Source: UBA2112 sp964488555 (GTDB lineage Bacteria; Patescibacteriota; Saccharimonadia; Saccharimonadales; Saccharimonadaceae). Taken from it: a DNA stretch of 64,000 bases. Of the stretch, positions 8,549 to 16,209 are shown piece after piece. The stretch is from contig CAZAUF010000007.1 of NCBI GenBank assembly GCA_964488555.1, forward strand, positions 5,364-69,363, written 5' to 3'. The stretch's first letter is position 1. The number at the start of each line of letters is the position of its first letter. The notes below the pieces were generated by a model. It saw nothing but the letters and a program-made list of their open reading frames with translations. It was not told the DNA's origin and searched no databases. Both the position numbers and the translations under genes were made by a program.

Positions 8549-9055
8549 TTACTCAGCCAACAATGTATCGAGCTTGTTCATCTGACTGTCGAAGCCTTCT
8601 GCCATACCCATCTTGATAAGCTCTTCGAGCTGATCGGCAGTCTCGGTGATACAGCGGCTCACAAGACGTGTCTTGCCATCTTCGTCGACGAGCTCGACCT
8701 CCATGCGCATGGTCGGCAGTTTTTCGTCGATAGTTCCTTCCGGGTTAGAGAAGTGGTCAACACCTGCAAAGCTGTTTGGCGCGTCAACTGACTCGATTTT
8801 TACAAAGCCCCAGGATTCCACGCCAAACATTTCACCCTGCGCTTCGTCAACGCATTTCATGCCGTAGTGAACTTTGCCGCCAGGTCGAAAATCAAACTCT
8901 TTGGTCGTCGTTTCCCATCCTTCGGGACCCCACCATTTTTCGTAGAGATCTTTTTCGGCATAGAATCGCCATAGTTTTTCTTTCGGTGCGTCAAACACGC
9001 GTTCGATCGTGACCGTTCGGTTTTCCAAATCTTTCGTTACCGTCGTCTTGTCCAT
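8549..9055 (-). CDS. SRPBCC/AHSA1-like protein
   Basis: 168 residues of the START-like fold: the N-terminal IERVFDAPKEKLWRFYAEK and KWWGPEGWETTTKEFDFRPGG strings are typical of the AHSA1 (activator of Hsp90 ATPase homologue) group. The protein is predicted cytoplasmic and the ligand is unknown. Its ATG overlaps the TAA of the ArsR gene by one base (TAATG), with GGAGG 7 nt upstream, so the two are translated from one message. This ArsR-AHSA1 pairing is common in bacteria. Confidence 0.88.
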   Translation of the reverse strand: MDKTTVTKDLENRTVTIERVFDAPKEKLWRFYAEKDLYEKWWGPEGWETTTKEFDFRPGGKVHYGMKCVDEAQGEMFGVESWGFVKIESVDAPNSFAGVDHFSNPEGTIDEKLPTMRMEVELVDEDGKTRLVSRCITETADQLEELIKMGMAEGFDSQMNKLDTLLAE

Positions 9056-9390
9056 TATGATTCCTCCTTCAGTAGAGTATCTAGTTTATTGAAGCTTTGT
9101 TCCCATGTTTGCCTGTACTGCTCCAGATATTCGTCAACCGTCATGAGTGCGCCCGGTGCGAGCGTGATCATGTGCTTCTTACCCTCCTTTCGCTTGACGA
9201 TAAGCTTGGCTTTTTCCAGAACATTCAGGTGCTTGGATATGGCGGCAAAGCTGACATCGTATTTTGCGACCAATTCGCCGACAGATAGTTCTTTCCGTGC
9301 CACGCGACTTAAAATATCTCGGCGTGTCGGATCGGCAAGTGAGCGAAAAATCGAATCCAGTTCAATCGTTTGCATTGCTTGTTCAACCAT
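9055..9390 (-). CDS. ArsR-family winged-helix transcriptional regulator
   Basis: 111 residues: IFRSLADPTRRDILSRV, a VGELVAKYDVSFAAISKHLNVL helix-turn-helix and the wing LIVKRKEGKKHMITL. The metal-binding ELCVCDL motif of classical ArsR/SmtB is missing (ELSVGELVAKY, no Cys), so it probably senses something other than metal. It heads an operon with the AHSA1-like gene and may control it. A weak TATCAT lies 8 nt before the first ATG and there is no SD; an internal ATG six codons on (9372) is an alternative start. Confidence 0.88.
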   Translation of the reverse strand: MVEQAMQTIELDSIFRSLADPTRRDILSRVARKELSVGELVAKYDVSFAAISKHLNVLEKAKLIVKRKEGKKHMITLAPGALMTVDEYLEQYRQTWEQSFNKLDTLLKEES

Positions 9391-9466
9391 ATAGTTAAAT
9401 GATAGCGTATGAAAAAACCTTTGTCAACACAGGGGATACCATAGAGGTGTTTACTATACTGAACGC

Positions 9467-9568
9467 GTGATACATATCCTGTTCGCCACAAGTAACTCAC
9501 GTAAAATCAGCGAAGCGAACACTACCTTGCAGCCCTATGGCATAGCAGTAGAATCCGTATCGGTCTAA
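9467..9568 (+). pseudogene. Remnant of a Ham1/RdgB-like NTP pyrophosphatase
   Basis: The 33-codon frame starts at GTG 9467 and reads V-I-HILFATSNSRKISEAN..L..YGIAVESV before a TAA. This matches the N-terminus of Ham1/ITPase proteins, where the T/S-x-N-x-x-K loop binds the nucleotide triphosphate. Nothing downstream continues the family in any frame with confidence, so the gene is decayed or truncated. A TATACT box ends 6 nt before the GTG, so the start signal is still intact. Confidence is limited by the short match. Confidence 0.45.
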
Positions 9569-9713
9569 TACACAGACAGGTTCGAAGACCCACGCGGCAG
9601 GAAACATTGCCTCTGCCAGAGAAAGTCTGGACCACTGGAACAGTGAGGTGAGTGACTGAAGAAGCACGCCTCGTACTAGGGTCGTCCATATGGGCATGGG
9701 CACTAGTTGCTGA

Positions 9714-9732
9714 GTACCCTTAGAAGAGGGTA
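9714..9732 (+). promoter_or_regulatory. Inverted repeat overlapping a -10 box
   Basis: TACCCT (9714-9719) and AGGGTA (9727-9732) form a 6-bp inverted repeat with a 7-nt centre. It ends inside the TATAAT at 9731-9736, a typical position for a repressor operator. The binding protein is unknown. Confidence 0.35.
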
Positions 9733-9821
9733 TAATAAAGAGTAGTAGTAAGGCCCTCGAATAAGAAATCATCTGCATAGCAGCTATTCCGAACAAGCCT
9801 CTGCCAGCGAAGGAGTAGCAT

Positions 9822-10016
9822 ATGAAAAAATTTCAACACAAATCAACCGATGACATGCGCGACAAACTAGATAAAGATAACGCCGAAGAAGCTCGAGGCG
9901 TCAGAAGAGAAATAGCAAGAATTAAACGAGCGTACATACGACGGTATGGTACTCCAAAGAGCTCAAGTGTACCCTTCATAAAGAACGTCGATTCGATTAG
10001 CGATCGAGACGCGTAA
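9822..10016 (+). CDS. Small charged hypothetical protein
   Basis: 64 residues, very rich in Lys, Arg, Asp and Glu; the first 45 residues are a likely charged helix (DDMRDKLDKDNAEEARGVRR). The start follows GAAGGAG with 5-6 nt spacing. It has its own promoter (TATAAT 9731-9736) and a leader of about 80 nt. No family is recognised. The C-terminus does not end in Gly-Gly-Glu/Gln, so it is not a Pup. Confidence 0.65.
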   Translation: MKKFQHKSTDDMRDKLDKDNAEEARGVRREIARIKRAYIRRYGTPKSSSVPFIKNVDSISDRDA

Positions 10017-10046
10017 CCATCACCCTATCGTGCTATAGTGGCAGTA

Positions 10047-11126
10047 ATGAACAAAGGGGGTACAAAAACTGTTGACGTGCCCACGCTGGCACAGACCAAG
10101 CGGTCAATCGATGATTTTTTGGACACATTTTGCCGACAGCAGATCAAACGTGCCGCGGCAATAAGTCCGGCATATGTTGAATTATGGGAGGTAATGTGCG
10201 CTTATTTTGCGACTGGCGGTAAGCGTATTCGACCGTACCTGACCATTCTGGCATATCGTGCATGCGGCGGTGCGTCCGAAGAAGACATATTGACTGTCGC
10301 AGCCGCCTGGGAGTTGCTCCACGGCTGTATGCTGATGCACGACGATATCATCGACCGCGACGACATGCGTCATGGACAGCCGAATATATCCGGGGTTTAC
10401 AGACACCGCTACGGCCAATCGACCGAAGCCGCGCATTACGCTGACAGCACCGCCCTCATAGCAGGCGATTTAGCTCTCAGTGCTGCATACCATGTCATCA
10501 TAAAGAGTGGCCTGGAGGACAGTGCCAAACAGCTCATGTGCGAACAGCTCGAAAACGCCATGTTCACAGTGGCTGGCGGCGAGCTGCTGGATATTCAGGC
10601 AACCATGGACAGCCCCAAAACAACAAACGCTATGATCATTGCACGCACCAAAACAGCCGAATACTCTTGCGCTGGACCGCTGAGGAGCGGTGCGTTACTA
10701 GCTGGTGCAAATGAGCAAACTGTAGCGGCATTGCATGATTTCGGTATGACAGTCGGCACAGCCTACCAACTGGCCGACGATATATTGGGTGTCGTTGGCA
10801 ACGAAGCTCGCACCGGCAAACCAACCGATAGTGACATCCGTGAGGGAAAGCGTACCGAGATATTACGCCAAACATACTTGCGACTCAGCGACACAGAGGC
10901 TCAGACAATCGACAATATACTCGCAAAAAGAAGAAGTATGAGTGCTCAAGAAGTCGAAACGGTACGTCAGCTCATACAGACAAGCGGTAGCCTGGAAGCC
11001 GTCCGATTCGAAATAGATGAATTGGAGCAAAAGGCACGTGACATCGTGGCAGCAATGCCGTTCACCGATGAATATCGACAACTTTTTGCAGGTCTGGTTG
11101 ACTCGTTCCTCCATCGAGACACATAG
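10047..11126 (+). CDS. Polyprenyl (isoprenoid) diphosphate synthase
   Basis: 359 residues of the trans-isoprenyl diphosphate synthase family. GGKRIRPYLT is followed by the first Asp-rich motif in LMHDDIIDRDDMRHG and the second in YQLADDILG with downstream TGKPTDSDIREGKRT. These Asp residues bind Mg and the allylic diphosphate. The product probably feeds the lipid carrier for wall synthesis; chain length cannot be told by eye. The GTG at 10038 overlaps the TATAGT box (10034-10039), so ATG 10047, 7 nt after the box, is the start of a likely leaderless message. Confidence 0.92.
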   Translation: MNKGGTKTVDVPTLAQTKRSIDDFLDTFCRQQIKRAAAISPAYVELWEVMCAYFATGGKRIRPYLTILAYRACGGASEEDILTVAAAWELLHGCMLMHDDIIDRDDMRHGQPNISGVYRHRYGQSTEAAHYADSTALIAGDLALSAAYHVIIKSGLEDSAKQLMCEQLENAMFTVAGGELLDIQATMDSPKTTNAMIIARTKTAEYSCAGPLRSGALLAGANEQTVAALHDFGMTVGTAYQLADDILGVVGNEARTGKPTDSDIREGKRTEILRQTYLRLSDTEAQTIDNILAKRRSMSAQEVETVRQLIQTSGSLEAVRFEIDELEQKARDIVAAMPFTDEYRQLFAGLVDSFLHRDT

Positions 11127-11165
11127 TATTTCCTGTACAGCCTCAACAAAACACCTAGAAAATGC

Positions 11166-11171
11166 TATAAT
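11166..11171 (+). promoter_or_regulatory. Extended -10 of the cupin gene
   Basis: TATAAT preceded by TGC; a partial -35 (TCAACA, 11143-11148) lies 17 bp upstream. Confidence 0.55.
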
Positions 11172-11217
11172 ATATACAGTTGAAATACAGATTTGAGAAT
11201 CGTAGGAGGAGGACACG

Positions 11218-11616
11218 ATGAAAGGATTTTCCACGAATATAGAACGAGCAGCACTGGCAAGCACCAATTTTCGACAAGTTCTCTATACCGGCAAACACAC
11301 GCAAGTCGTGCTCATGAGTCTCGCACCTGGCAGCGAAATCGGTGAGGAAGTCCACCCGGACAACGACCAGTTCTTTCGCTTCGAAGCAGGTCGGGGCAAG
11401 GTAGTTATAGACGACACTACTCATGAGGTGGGCGATGGTCACATCGTTCTCGTGCCCGCTGGTGCCAACCACAACGTCATCAACACCTCTCTGACCGAGC
11501 CGCTACAACTCGTAACGCTATACTCGCCGCCACATCACAAGGACGGTACGGTTCACGAAACAAAAGAAGAGGCCGAAGCCAACGATCAGCCATTTGACGG
11601 TGTTACAACCGAATAA
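11218..11616 (+). CDS. Cupin-domain protein
   Basis: 132 residues forming one small beta-barrel cupin. Motif 1 is PGSEIGEEVHPDNDQFFRFEAG and motif 2 is GDGHIVLVPAGANHNVIN. Motif 1 has one His where many cupins have two, so metal binding may differ. The C-terminal 25 residues are acidic. A GGAGGAGG SD precedes the ATG. Members of this group (mannose-6-phosphate isomerase-like cupins) have varied functions; no substrate is assigned. Confidence 0.85.
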   Translation: MKGFSTNIERAALASTNFRQVLYTGKHTQVVLMSLAPGSEIGEEVHPDNDQFFRFEAGRGKVVIDDTTHEVGDGHIVLVPAGANHNVINTSLTEPLQLVTLYSPPHHKDGTVHETKEEAEANDQPFDGVTTE

Positions 11617-11630
11617 TATTTGTGCTCAAT

Positions 11631-11667
11631 AAAAACGGCTCGCGCCGAGACCCTAGCGGGTCTCGGT
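11631..11667 (-). terminator. Terminator of the 11653-12018 gene
   Basis: CCGAGACCC (11645-11653) pairs with GGGTCTCGG (11658-11666), spanning the stop codon. Read on the minus strand it runs into GCGCGAGCCGTTTTTATT, giving a U-tract. It may also stop the convergent cupin message. Confidence 0.6.
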
Positions 11668-12018
11668 CACGAGCAGTGCTCCCGAATAGTTCAGGAGCCC
11701 CAGTACGAAATACTGGATATGTTGGCGCAACGTCGCGCGACGCGGCTCACCGAAAGTTAAAACATCGAACTGATGCAGTTCCAGCTTGAACTTGCCAGCT
11801 TCCGGATGAACCTGCCGTACGCCGCTCACGAATTGCTTCACAAGCGTACTACGACACGCGTGAGACTGTTCAAGTCCCGTTCGCAGAGCACTAGCCACCA
11901 CTCCCGGCGGTAGTACCATCTGCAGTTCATACTTGGTCTTGAACTTTTCGTACGTGACCGGATACACCTTGACGTGAAACGCGGTCGCGACCTGAAGTGC
12001 CTTTTTGATGGTCGACAT
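11653..12018 (-). CDS. Hypothetical protein
   Basis: 121 residues, not recognised. The start has a good SD (GGGAGGCGAC). The sequence alternates amphipathic helices and strands (VKVYPVTYEKFKTKYELQMVLP) and ends in LLNYSGALLVTETR; it lacks a signal peptide and cysteine clusters, with one Cys only. It is monocistronic, with its own terminator, and converges on the cupin gene. Confidence 0.65.
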   Translation of the reverse strand: MSTIKKALQVATAFHVKVYPVTYEKFKTKYELQMVLPPGVVASALRTGLEQSHACRSTLVKQFVSGVRQVHPEAGKFKLELHQFDVLTFGEPRRATLRQHIQYFVLGLLNYSGALLVTETR

Positions 12019-12099
12019 GTCGCCTCCCAGTTGTTGGAGCGAGCCGCGGATACGGCCTTGGCCTCATGATGCCATAAAGTACCAACAATGAAAAGAGGA

Positions 12100-12127
12100 A
12101 AATGCCGCGTCCGAAAACGCGGCATTT
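12100..12127 (-). terminator. Terminator of the CMD-family gene
   Basis: An 11-bp perfect stem (12100-12110 with 12117-12127), loop CCGAAA; on the minus strand it is followed by TCCTCTTTTC. Confidence 0.65.
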
Positions 12128-12150
12128 CTCATTGGTAAGGCACATGCTGT

Positions 12151-12702
12151 CTAGGTTGCCGCATGGTCGAGCGGAATCCGCAGAGCCGACGCTATGGCCG
12201 CCAGTGCGTCATACTGACCGATCAATGTGCAGAGTTCGACGACCTGCGCAGGCTCCAAAAAATTCGCCAGCCACGCATGCATAGCCCTGGAGAGCGTCCG
12301 CATGTGCACAAACTCATCAACCGCCGCCACCAACGCTTTTTGCTGATACGACAATCGCGGATCGCGTGGTCCGGCAAAAATAGCAGCCTGCTGATCATCA
12401 TCGAGACCGACACGCTTTGCGATACGACGATGATGCTGTAGCTCATATTCACACTTCCGCAGATACGCGGTCCGAAGAATGACCAGTTCGGTATGCTCTC
12501 GTGGCAACTTGCCAAAACCCAGCAACACGCCCGAATAGGGTAGCCAGCTCCAAAACAGCCGTTTGTGTAATGCCAATACTGTGAAAAGGTGCATCCGTGG
12601 CGCGTGGACAGCACGCGCGGCAATCCGACAGATTATCCAATTGACCACGCCGATATCGCGAAGCCGTCCGGCGGACGGTATGCGAAGCACATCGCTTGTC
12701 AT
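12151..12702 (-). CDS. Carboxymuconolactone decarboxylase (CMD) family protein
   Basis: 183 residues. ATG 12702 is chosen because AGGAG lies 8 nt upstream; ATG 12708 is too close to it. The core segment REHTELVILRTAYLRKCEYELQHH matches the AhpD/CMD helix pair with the C-E-Y-E-x-x-x-H motif. The second redox Cys of AhpD peroxidases (CxxC) is absent, which points to the gamma-CMD-like or hydrolase-like branch rather than a thiol peroxidase. The reaction is unknown. Confidence 0.8.
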   Translation of the reverse strand: MTSDVLRIPSAGRLRDIGVVNWIICRIAARAVHAPRMHLFTVLALHKRLFWSWLPYSGVLLGFGKLPREHTELVILRTAYLRKCEYELQHHRRIAKRVGLDDDQQAAIFAGPRDPRLSYQQKALVAAVDEFVHMRTLSRAMHAWLANFLEPAQVVELCTLIGQYDALAAIASALRIPLDHAAT

Positions 12703-12813
12703 TATCATGACTCCTCGTCTCTTGCGATAGGACACATTTACTATGCTAAAGACAAGAGCAATACGCAAGGATAAGCACATTGAGTTTCAAGCAGATCATG
12801 ATATAGTGTCGTC

Positions 12814-13365
12814 ATGTCTGAATCATATGCCGCCAGTAGCGGCGAACACTCAAATCAACCTCCGCAGTTTCTGACTATCGAGCCTCGCGAAATAGCGGCG
12901 GCAAACCAATTGTCCGAAGAAGCTCTGACGTTCAGTACGCGAGATGAAATCAGCTGGATGCTAGACTACGGCAGGCAGTATGAGCGGTTCTATGTCGCTC
13001 GCAAGATGACAGCTCAGGGGTATCCCTGCGTGCTCGGTGCGAAAATCGAAGGCAGCAACGACGACGAGCCATTGACGACCACGCGCTATTCTCTTGATAC
13101 CGTGACCGGACATTTCATCGTGACATCCGAACGCTTCGACAACGTAGATAGTTACTATAACCCTGATACTGACACGAGCAAGGCAGACCTTATGCTCATG
13201 CGCATGGGAATGTTCTATCCCACCGAAAAGGATTGGCACGACTTCATGAGCATCCTCGCAACCGGCAAAAACATCGCCGACGAAATGACCGTGAAGCTTG
13301 CAATGACGGAGCTGATCGGTCCGTCCGTCATGGATGAACCAACGCGCGAACCCGACACATTATAA
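12814..13365 (+). CDS. Hypothetical protein
   Basis: 183 residues, no family recognised. Acidic overall, with a disordered start (Ser, Glu, Gln, Pro), a central region of mixed strands (GYPCVLGAKIEGSN, TTTRYSLDTVTGHFIVTSE) and a C-terminal helix. No membrane segment. A TATAGT ends exactly 6 nt before the ATG with no SD; TTGAGT lies 16 bp further upstream, so this is a well-formed leaderless promoter. Confidence 0.7.
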   Translation: MSESYAASSGEHSNQPPQFLTIEPREIAAANQLSEEALTFSTRDEISWMLDYGRQYERFYVARKMTAQGYPCVLGAKIEGSNDDEPLTTTRYSLDTVTGHFIVTSERFDNVDSYYNPDTDTSKADLMLMRMGMFYPTEKDWHDFMSILATGKNIADEMTVKLAMTELIGPSVMDEPTREPDTL

Positions 13366-13426
13366 AGCCGGTATTCTCTGAGCAACCCCAGTCAACTTCA
13401 TCATCGTCTGCTTGTCGGTTTCGTGC

Positions 13427-13432
13427 TAGAAT
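13427..13432 (+). promoter_or_regulatory. Extended -10 upstream of the SAM riboswitch
   Basis: TAGAAT preceded by TGC. It places transcription start about 13440, just before the riboswitch. Confidence 0.5.
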
Positions 13433-13455
13433 AGACAAGTACATTATTAATCAAA

Positions 13456-13608
13456 CGTATCAAGAGTGCGGCGAGAGAACTAGCTCGACGACCCGCCGGC
13501 AACCTGCAATAGGCAAGGTGCTAATTCTAGCCCAAGCGGGAAGATAAATATGAAAACTCCTTTGTCTCACCGCGCGGGCGGAAAGATACAAAAAAAGGAG
13601 TTATTTTT
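13456..13608 (+). promoter_or_regulatory. SAM-I/IV-type riboswitch controlling metK, probably translational
   Basis: The SAM aptamer core is visible: GTATCAAGAG-type 5' strand, CGACGACCCGCCGGCAACC, then AAGGTGCTAATTC and GCGGGAAGATAA. After the core, AACTCCTTTGT (about 13555-13565) is complementary to the SD region ending in AAAGGAG (13594-13600). GTATC (13457-13461) can also pair with GATAC (13585-13589) next to that SD. No U-tract terminator follows, so SAM probably blocks ribosome access. Class assignment (SAM-I versus I/IV or IV) is uncertain. Confidence 0.88.
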
Positions 13609-14580
13609 ATGCCACATTACAGGACAGCAGAGTCGGTCAGCCCACAGCACCCCGACAAGATTTGCGACCGGATATCCGACGCACTTTTGGATGCACATCT
13701 GGCACAGGATCCAGACGCCCGCGTGGCTATCGACGTGGCGGGAGGTCATGGTACCGTGTTTGTGACTGGTGAGGTGACGTCCAAAGCACGAATCGATGTC
13801 GCCGAAATCGTTCGTCGAATCGCCGGGGACGTAGAAGTCATCGAGCGTATCGCCGCACAAAGCAGCGAGATCGCGCATGGAGTCGACACGGGCGGCGCAG
13901 GAGACCAGGGCATCATGGTCGGCTATGCGACCGCCGAAACGGAGGAATTGCTGCCGCTCGAAGTCGTATTGAGCCGTAAACTAAACCAGTACCTGTATGA
14001 AAAATGGCCGTATGATGGCAAGACACAGGTGACACTGGAGAGTGGCAAAATCGTTTCCGTGGTGGCTAGTTTCCAGCACGCGCCAAGTCTCAAACTGAAA
14101 CGGCGCGTGCAAGCCTGGCTTGAAAACGAGTCGCTCGCAAAACCGGTCAACGATGTCGAGCTGCATGTCAACCCGGCAGGGGACTGGAGCATCGGTGGCT
14201 TTGATGCGGATGCCGGCCTGACCGGCCGCAAACTGATCGTCGACAATTACGGACCACGCGTGCCAGTCGGCGGCGGTGCGTTTAGCGGCAAAGACCCGAG
14301 CAAAGTCGACCGTTCGGCTGCTTACGCTGCGCGCAAAGTCGCCATCGACTATCTGAAGAAAAGGCAGGCCTCAGAAGTGTACGTATATCTCGCATATGCC
14401 ATCGGCTACGACCGGCCGCTCGAGGCGACCGTGGTTGTAGATGGACAAGAGGAGAAAGTAGAGGGATATGACTTGTCGCCAAATGGTATCATCACACTCC
14501 TTGACCTCAAACGTCCCATCTATGAGCCGACCGCTCGCTACGGTCATTTCGGTCATCCTGACTTTGCATGGGAGCAATAG
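13609..14580 (+). CDS. metK: S-adenosylmethionine synthetase, short form
   Basis: Makes SAM from methionine and ATP. The catalytic signatures are intact: HPDK (14-17), GAGDQG (96-101), DAGLTGRKLIVDNYG, and the GGGAFSGKDPSKVDRSAAYAAR loop. At 323 residues it is about 60 shorter than usual bacterial MetK; the missing parts are mostly surface segments, including the central region after GKTQVTLESGK and the C-terminal region before the YGHFG end. ATG 13609 follows AAGGAG by 8 nt. It sits directly behind a SAM riboswitch, giving product feedback. Confidence 0.95.
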   Translation: MPHYRTAESVSPQHPDKICDRISDALLDAHLAQDPDARVAIDVAGGHGTVFVTGEVTSKARIDVAEIVRRIAGDVEVIERIAAQSSEIAHGVDTGGAGDQGIMVGYATAETEELLPLEVVLSRKLNQYLYEKWPYDGKTQVTLESGKIVSVVASFQHAPSLKLKRRVQAWLENESLAKPVNDVELHVNPAGDWSIGGFDADAGLTGRKLIVDNYGPRVPVGGGAFSGKDPSKVDRSAAYAARKVAIDYLKKRQASEVYVYLAYAIGYDRPLEATVVVDGQEEKVEGYDLSPNGIITLLDLKRPIYEPTARYGHFGHPDFAWEQ

Positions 14581-14620
14581 CGACGTCAGGAAGATTTTTA
14601 GCATATGCTATACTTTGTAT

Positions 14621-14923
14621 ATGAAAGCAATATGGAACGATGTCGTCATCGCGGAAGCACCCCAGGAAGATCTCATACGGATCGAGGGCAATTGGTACTT
14701 CCCGCCGCACGCCATCAAACGCCAGTACTACAATGCTAGCGACCGTCACACTCACTGTCCGTGGAAGGGTGAGGCGAGTTATTACGATGTGGTCGTGAAT
14801 GGCAAGACCAATGATTTTGGTGCATGGTACTATCCGAAGCTAAAAGAGGAAGCCGCCGCTCGCGTCGGTCGAGATTTCACTGACTATGTGGCTTTCTGGA
14901 ATGGCATTACCGTGACGGAATAA
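14621..14923 (+). CDS. DUF427 family protein
   Basis: 100 residues covering one DUF427 domain: KAIWNDVVIAEA near the start, NWYFPPHAI, the HCPWKGEASYYDVVVNG core and FGAWYYP. The family function is unknown. Start: TATACT (14609-14614) ends 6 nt before ATG 14621, and no SD exists, so upstream in-frame codons within metK are not used. Confidence 0.88.
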   Translation: MKAIWNDVVIAEAPQEDLIRIEGNWYFPPHAIKRQYYNASDRHTHCPWKGEASYYDVVVNGKTNDFGAWYYPKLKEEAAARVGRDFTDYVAFWNGITVTE

Positions 14924-14961
14924 TTTGCAAATAATTAACAAATGTGTTAAAATAGACAATA

Positions 14962-15495
14962 ATGAGCACTAACTTCGAAAAGCGTGCCGACAATCTGCTG
15001 CGTGCCATCGAACGCGTGGATAGTTTTCGTACGGCAAAACGACGTGCAAATTTACGTTCTACTGAGCTAAAGTATCTCGACAACTTTGAGATTGGAGACC
15101 CTGTCTTTATGACGTTGATCAGCGAAGAGATCGATGGCTTGCGCCTGGACGAGAGTGGCGTGATTGCCGGACAACTCGCAGACCCTCAGCGGGCACTCAT
15201 AGACGTCCGCTTCACGACGACCGACATGTCAGACATCGTCGGCAAACGCATAGGTCTAGCGGTTGACACGAAGGCAGACCTCGCAAACGGAAACATACTG
15301 CCCGTCACGTTTCAGACGTGTGTTGCCGGTAATCAAAATTTTGCGTATTACCATGCAGAAGACGCCCAGATCGACGAGCTTGGCGAGCTTCGTGCACCAA
15401 GCGAAAAGATAACCCACAAAGCTCTCAAATACGGCCGTTTTGCCGTTAAGGGTACCGTGCTATTCGACTTCGTGACGCCATACGACAAATTATAG
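14962..15495 (+). CDS. Hypothetical protein
   Basis: 177 residues of unknown family. A basic helical N-terminus (to about 40) is followed by a strand-rich region and a C-terminal DFVTPYDKL. No signal or membrane segment. The promoter has TTGCAA, 17 bp and TGT-TAAAAT (14948-14953), ending 8 nt from the ATG with no SD, another probable leaderless gene. Confidence 0.7.
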   Translation: MSTNFEKRADNLLRAIERVDSFRTAKRRANLRSTELKYLDNFEIGDPVFMTLISEEIDGLRLDESGVIAGQLADPQRALIDVRFTTTDMSDIVGKRIGLAVDTKADLANGNILPVTFQTCVAGNQNFAYYHAEDAQIDELGELRAPSEKITHKALKYGRFAVKGTVLFDFVTPYDKL

Positions 15496-15524
15496 GACTA
15501 AGGCAATTTCGTACAGGCGGGACA

Positions 15525-16106
15525 TTACAGTAGTTTCGCGCGTTTTGCGACGGCTACGCCAATCAAAACACCCGCACTCATTTTTGCTACGTCTAACGCG
15601 TGGCCGCCGATAAGCTTCATGCGTTCTTTACGAAGTGTGCTTGGCTTTTCGTAATAGTCAGCTACACACATTTCGTCAAGCTTTTTCTTGTCAACTCCGA
15701 GTGCCCACTCATACATACTGTACACAGCTTCGCTGACAGGCACATCGGTGTCTTCTAGAAATTCCTGAAACTCCTCATCATCGTCAGCAGACGTGATAGA
15801 GAACTGCGCGCTCTCGGTCAATCTGTTTAGCATATCGACGCGCGCTTGTTCAAATCCGCGTGTGTACGTCATCGCTGCCGTAAAATACGCACCTTCATCA
15901 TACTCCTTTTCCATGACTTCGAGAGCAATTTTTACAGACTCAAGGTGACTCTTTATCGCCTTGTCCAAATGTCTGCTCGTTTTACCGACAGGCTTGTCCT
16001 TATATGCAGCCCAGAGGGGCTCCATGAGCTCAAGTTGCTTGTGTATCTCTTGGTCGACAAAACCAAACCCTTCTTCATGTTGATCCTGCGGTAAGCGTTC
16101 ATTCAT
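15525..16106 (-). CDS. Hypothetical helical protein with a hydrophobic C-terminus
   Basis: 193 residues, mostly helix, highly charged, with an acidic patch DDDEEFQEFLEDTD near residue 110. Residues 170-188 (VAKMSAGVLIGVAVAKRA) may be a tail anchor or an amphipathic helix. No family recognised. A weak TAGTAT lies 6 nt before the ATG. Confidence 0.65.
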   Translation of the reverse strand: MNERLPQDQHEEGFGFVDQEIHKQLELMEPLWAAYKDKPVGKTSRHLDKAIKSHLESVKIALEVMEKEYDEGAYFTAAMTYTRGFEQARVDMLNRLTESAQFSITSADDDEEFQEFLEDTDVPVSEAVYSMYEWALGVDKKKLDEMCVADYYEKPSTLRKERMKLIGGHALDVAKMSAGVLIGVAVAKRAKLL

Positions 16107-16157
16107 GACAATATACTACACTATTTTGAAGATATGTCAATAAGAGCGATTTCACTC

Positions 16158-16187
16158 TTGTCACAACGATAGCTTTGCCTCTATAAT
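16158..16187 (+). promoter_or_regulatory. Promoter of the histidine kinase gene
   Basis: TTGTCA (16158-16163), an 18-bp spacer and a perfect TATAAT (16182-16187). The leader to GTG 16210 is about 16 nt. Confidence 0.7.
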
Positions 16188-16209
16188 ACTGCTTAAGCCT
16201 TGTCATCAT

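Larger units (their letters stand above)
9391..9821 (+). other. 430-bp interval with a gene remnant and the promoter of the 9822 gene
   Basis: It contains a Ham1-like 33-codon remnant (9467-9568), further non-coding sequence, and TTGCTG (9706-9711) with TATAAT (9731-9736) for the small gene at 9822. An inverted repeat overlaps that -10. Nothing else is recognised. Confidence 0.5.

Noticed and set aside
9569..9660. GGTTCGAA segment resembling a tRNA T-arm
   Set aside because: The flanking bases do not form the T-stem and no acceptor or anticodon arm can be drawn around it.
9822..10016. Small charged protein as a Pup partner for the PafA-like enzyme
   Set aside because: It ends SDRDA and lacks the C-terminal Gly-Gly-Glu/Gln. 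No other small protein in the window has that ending.
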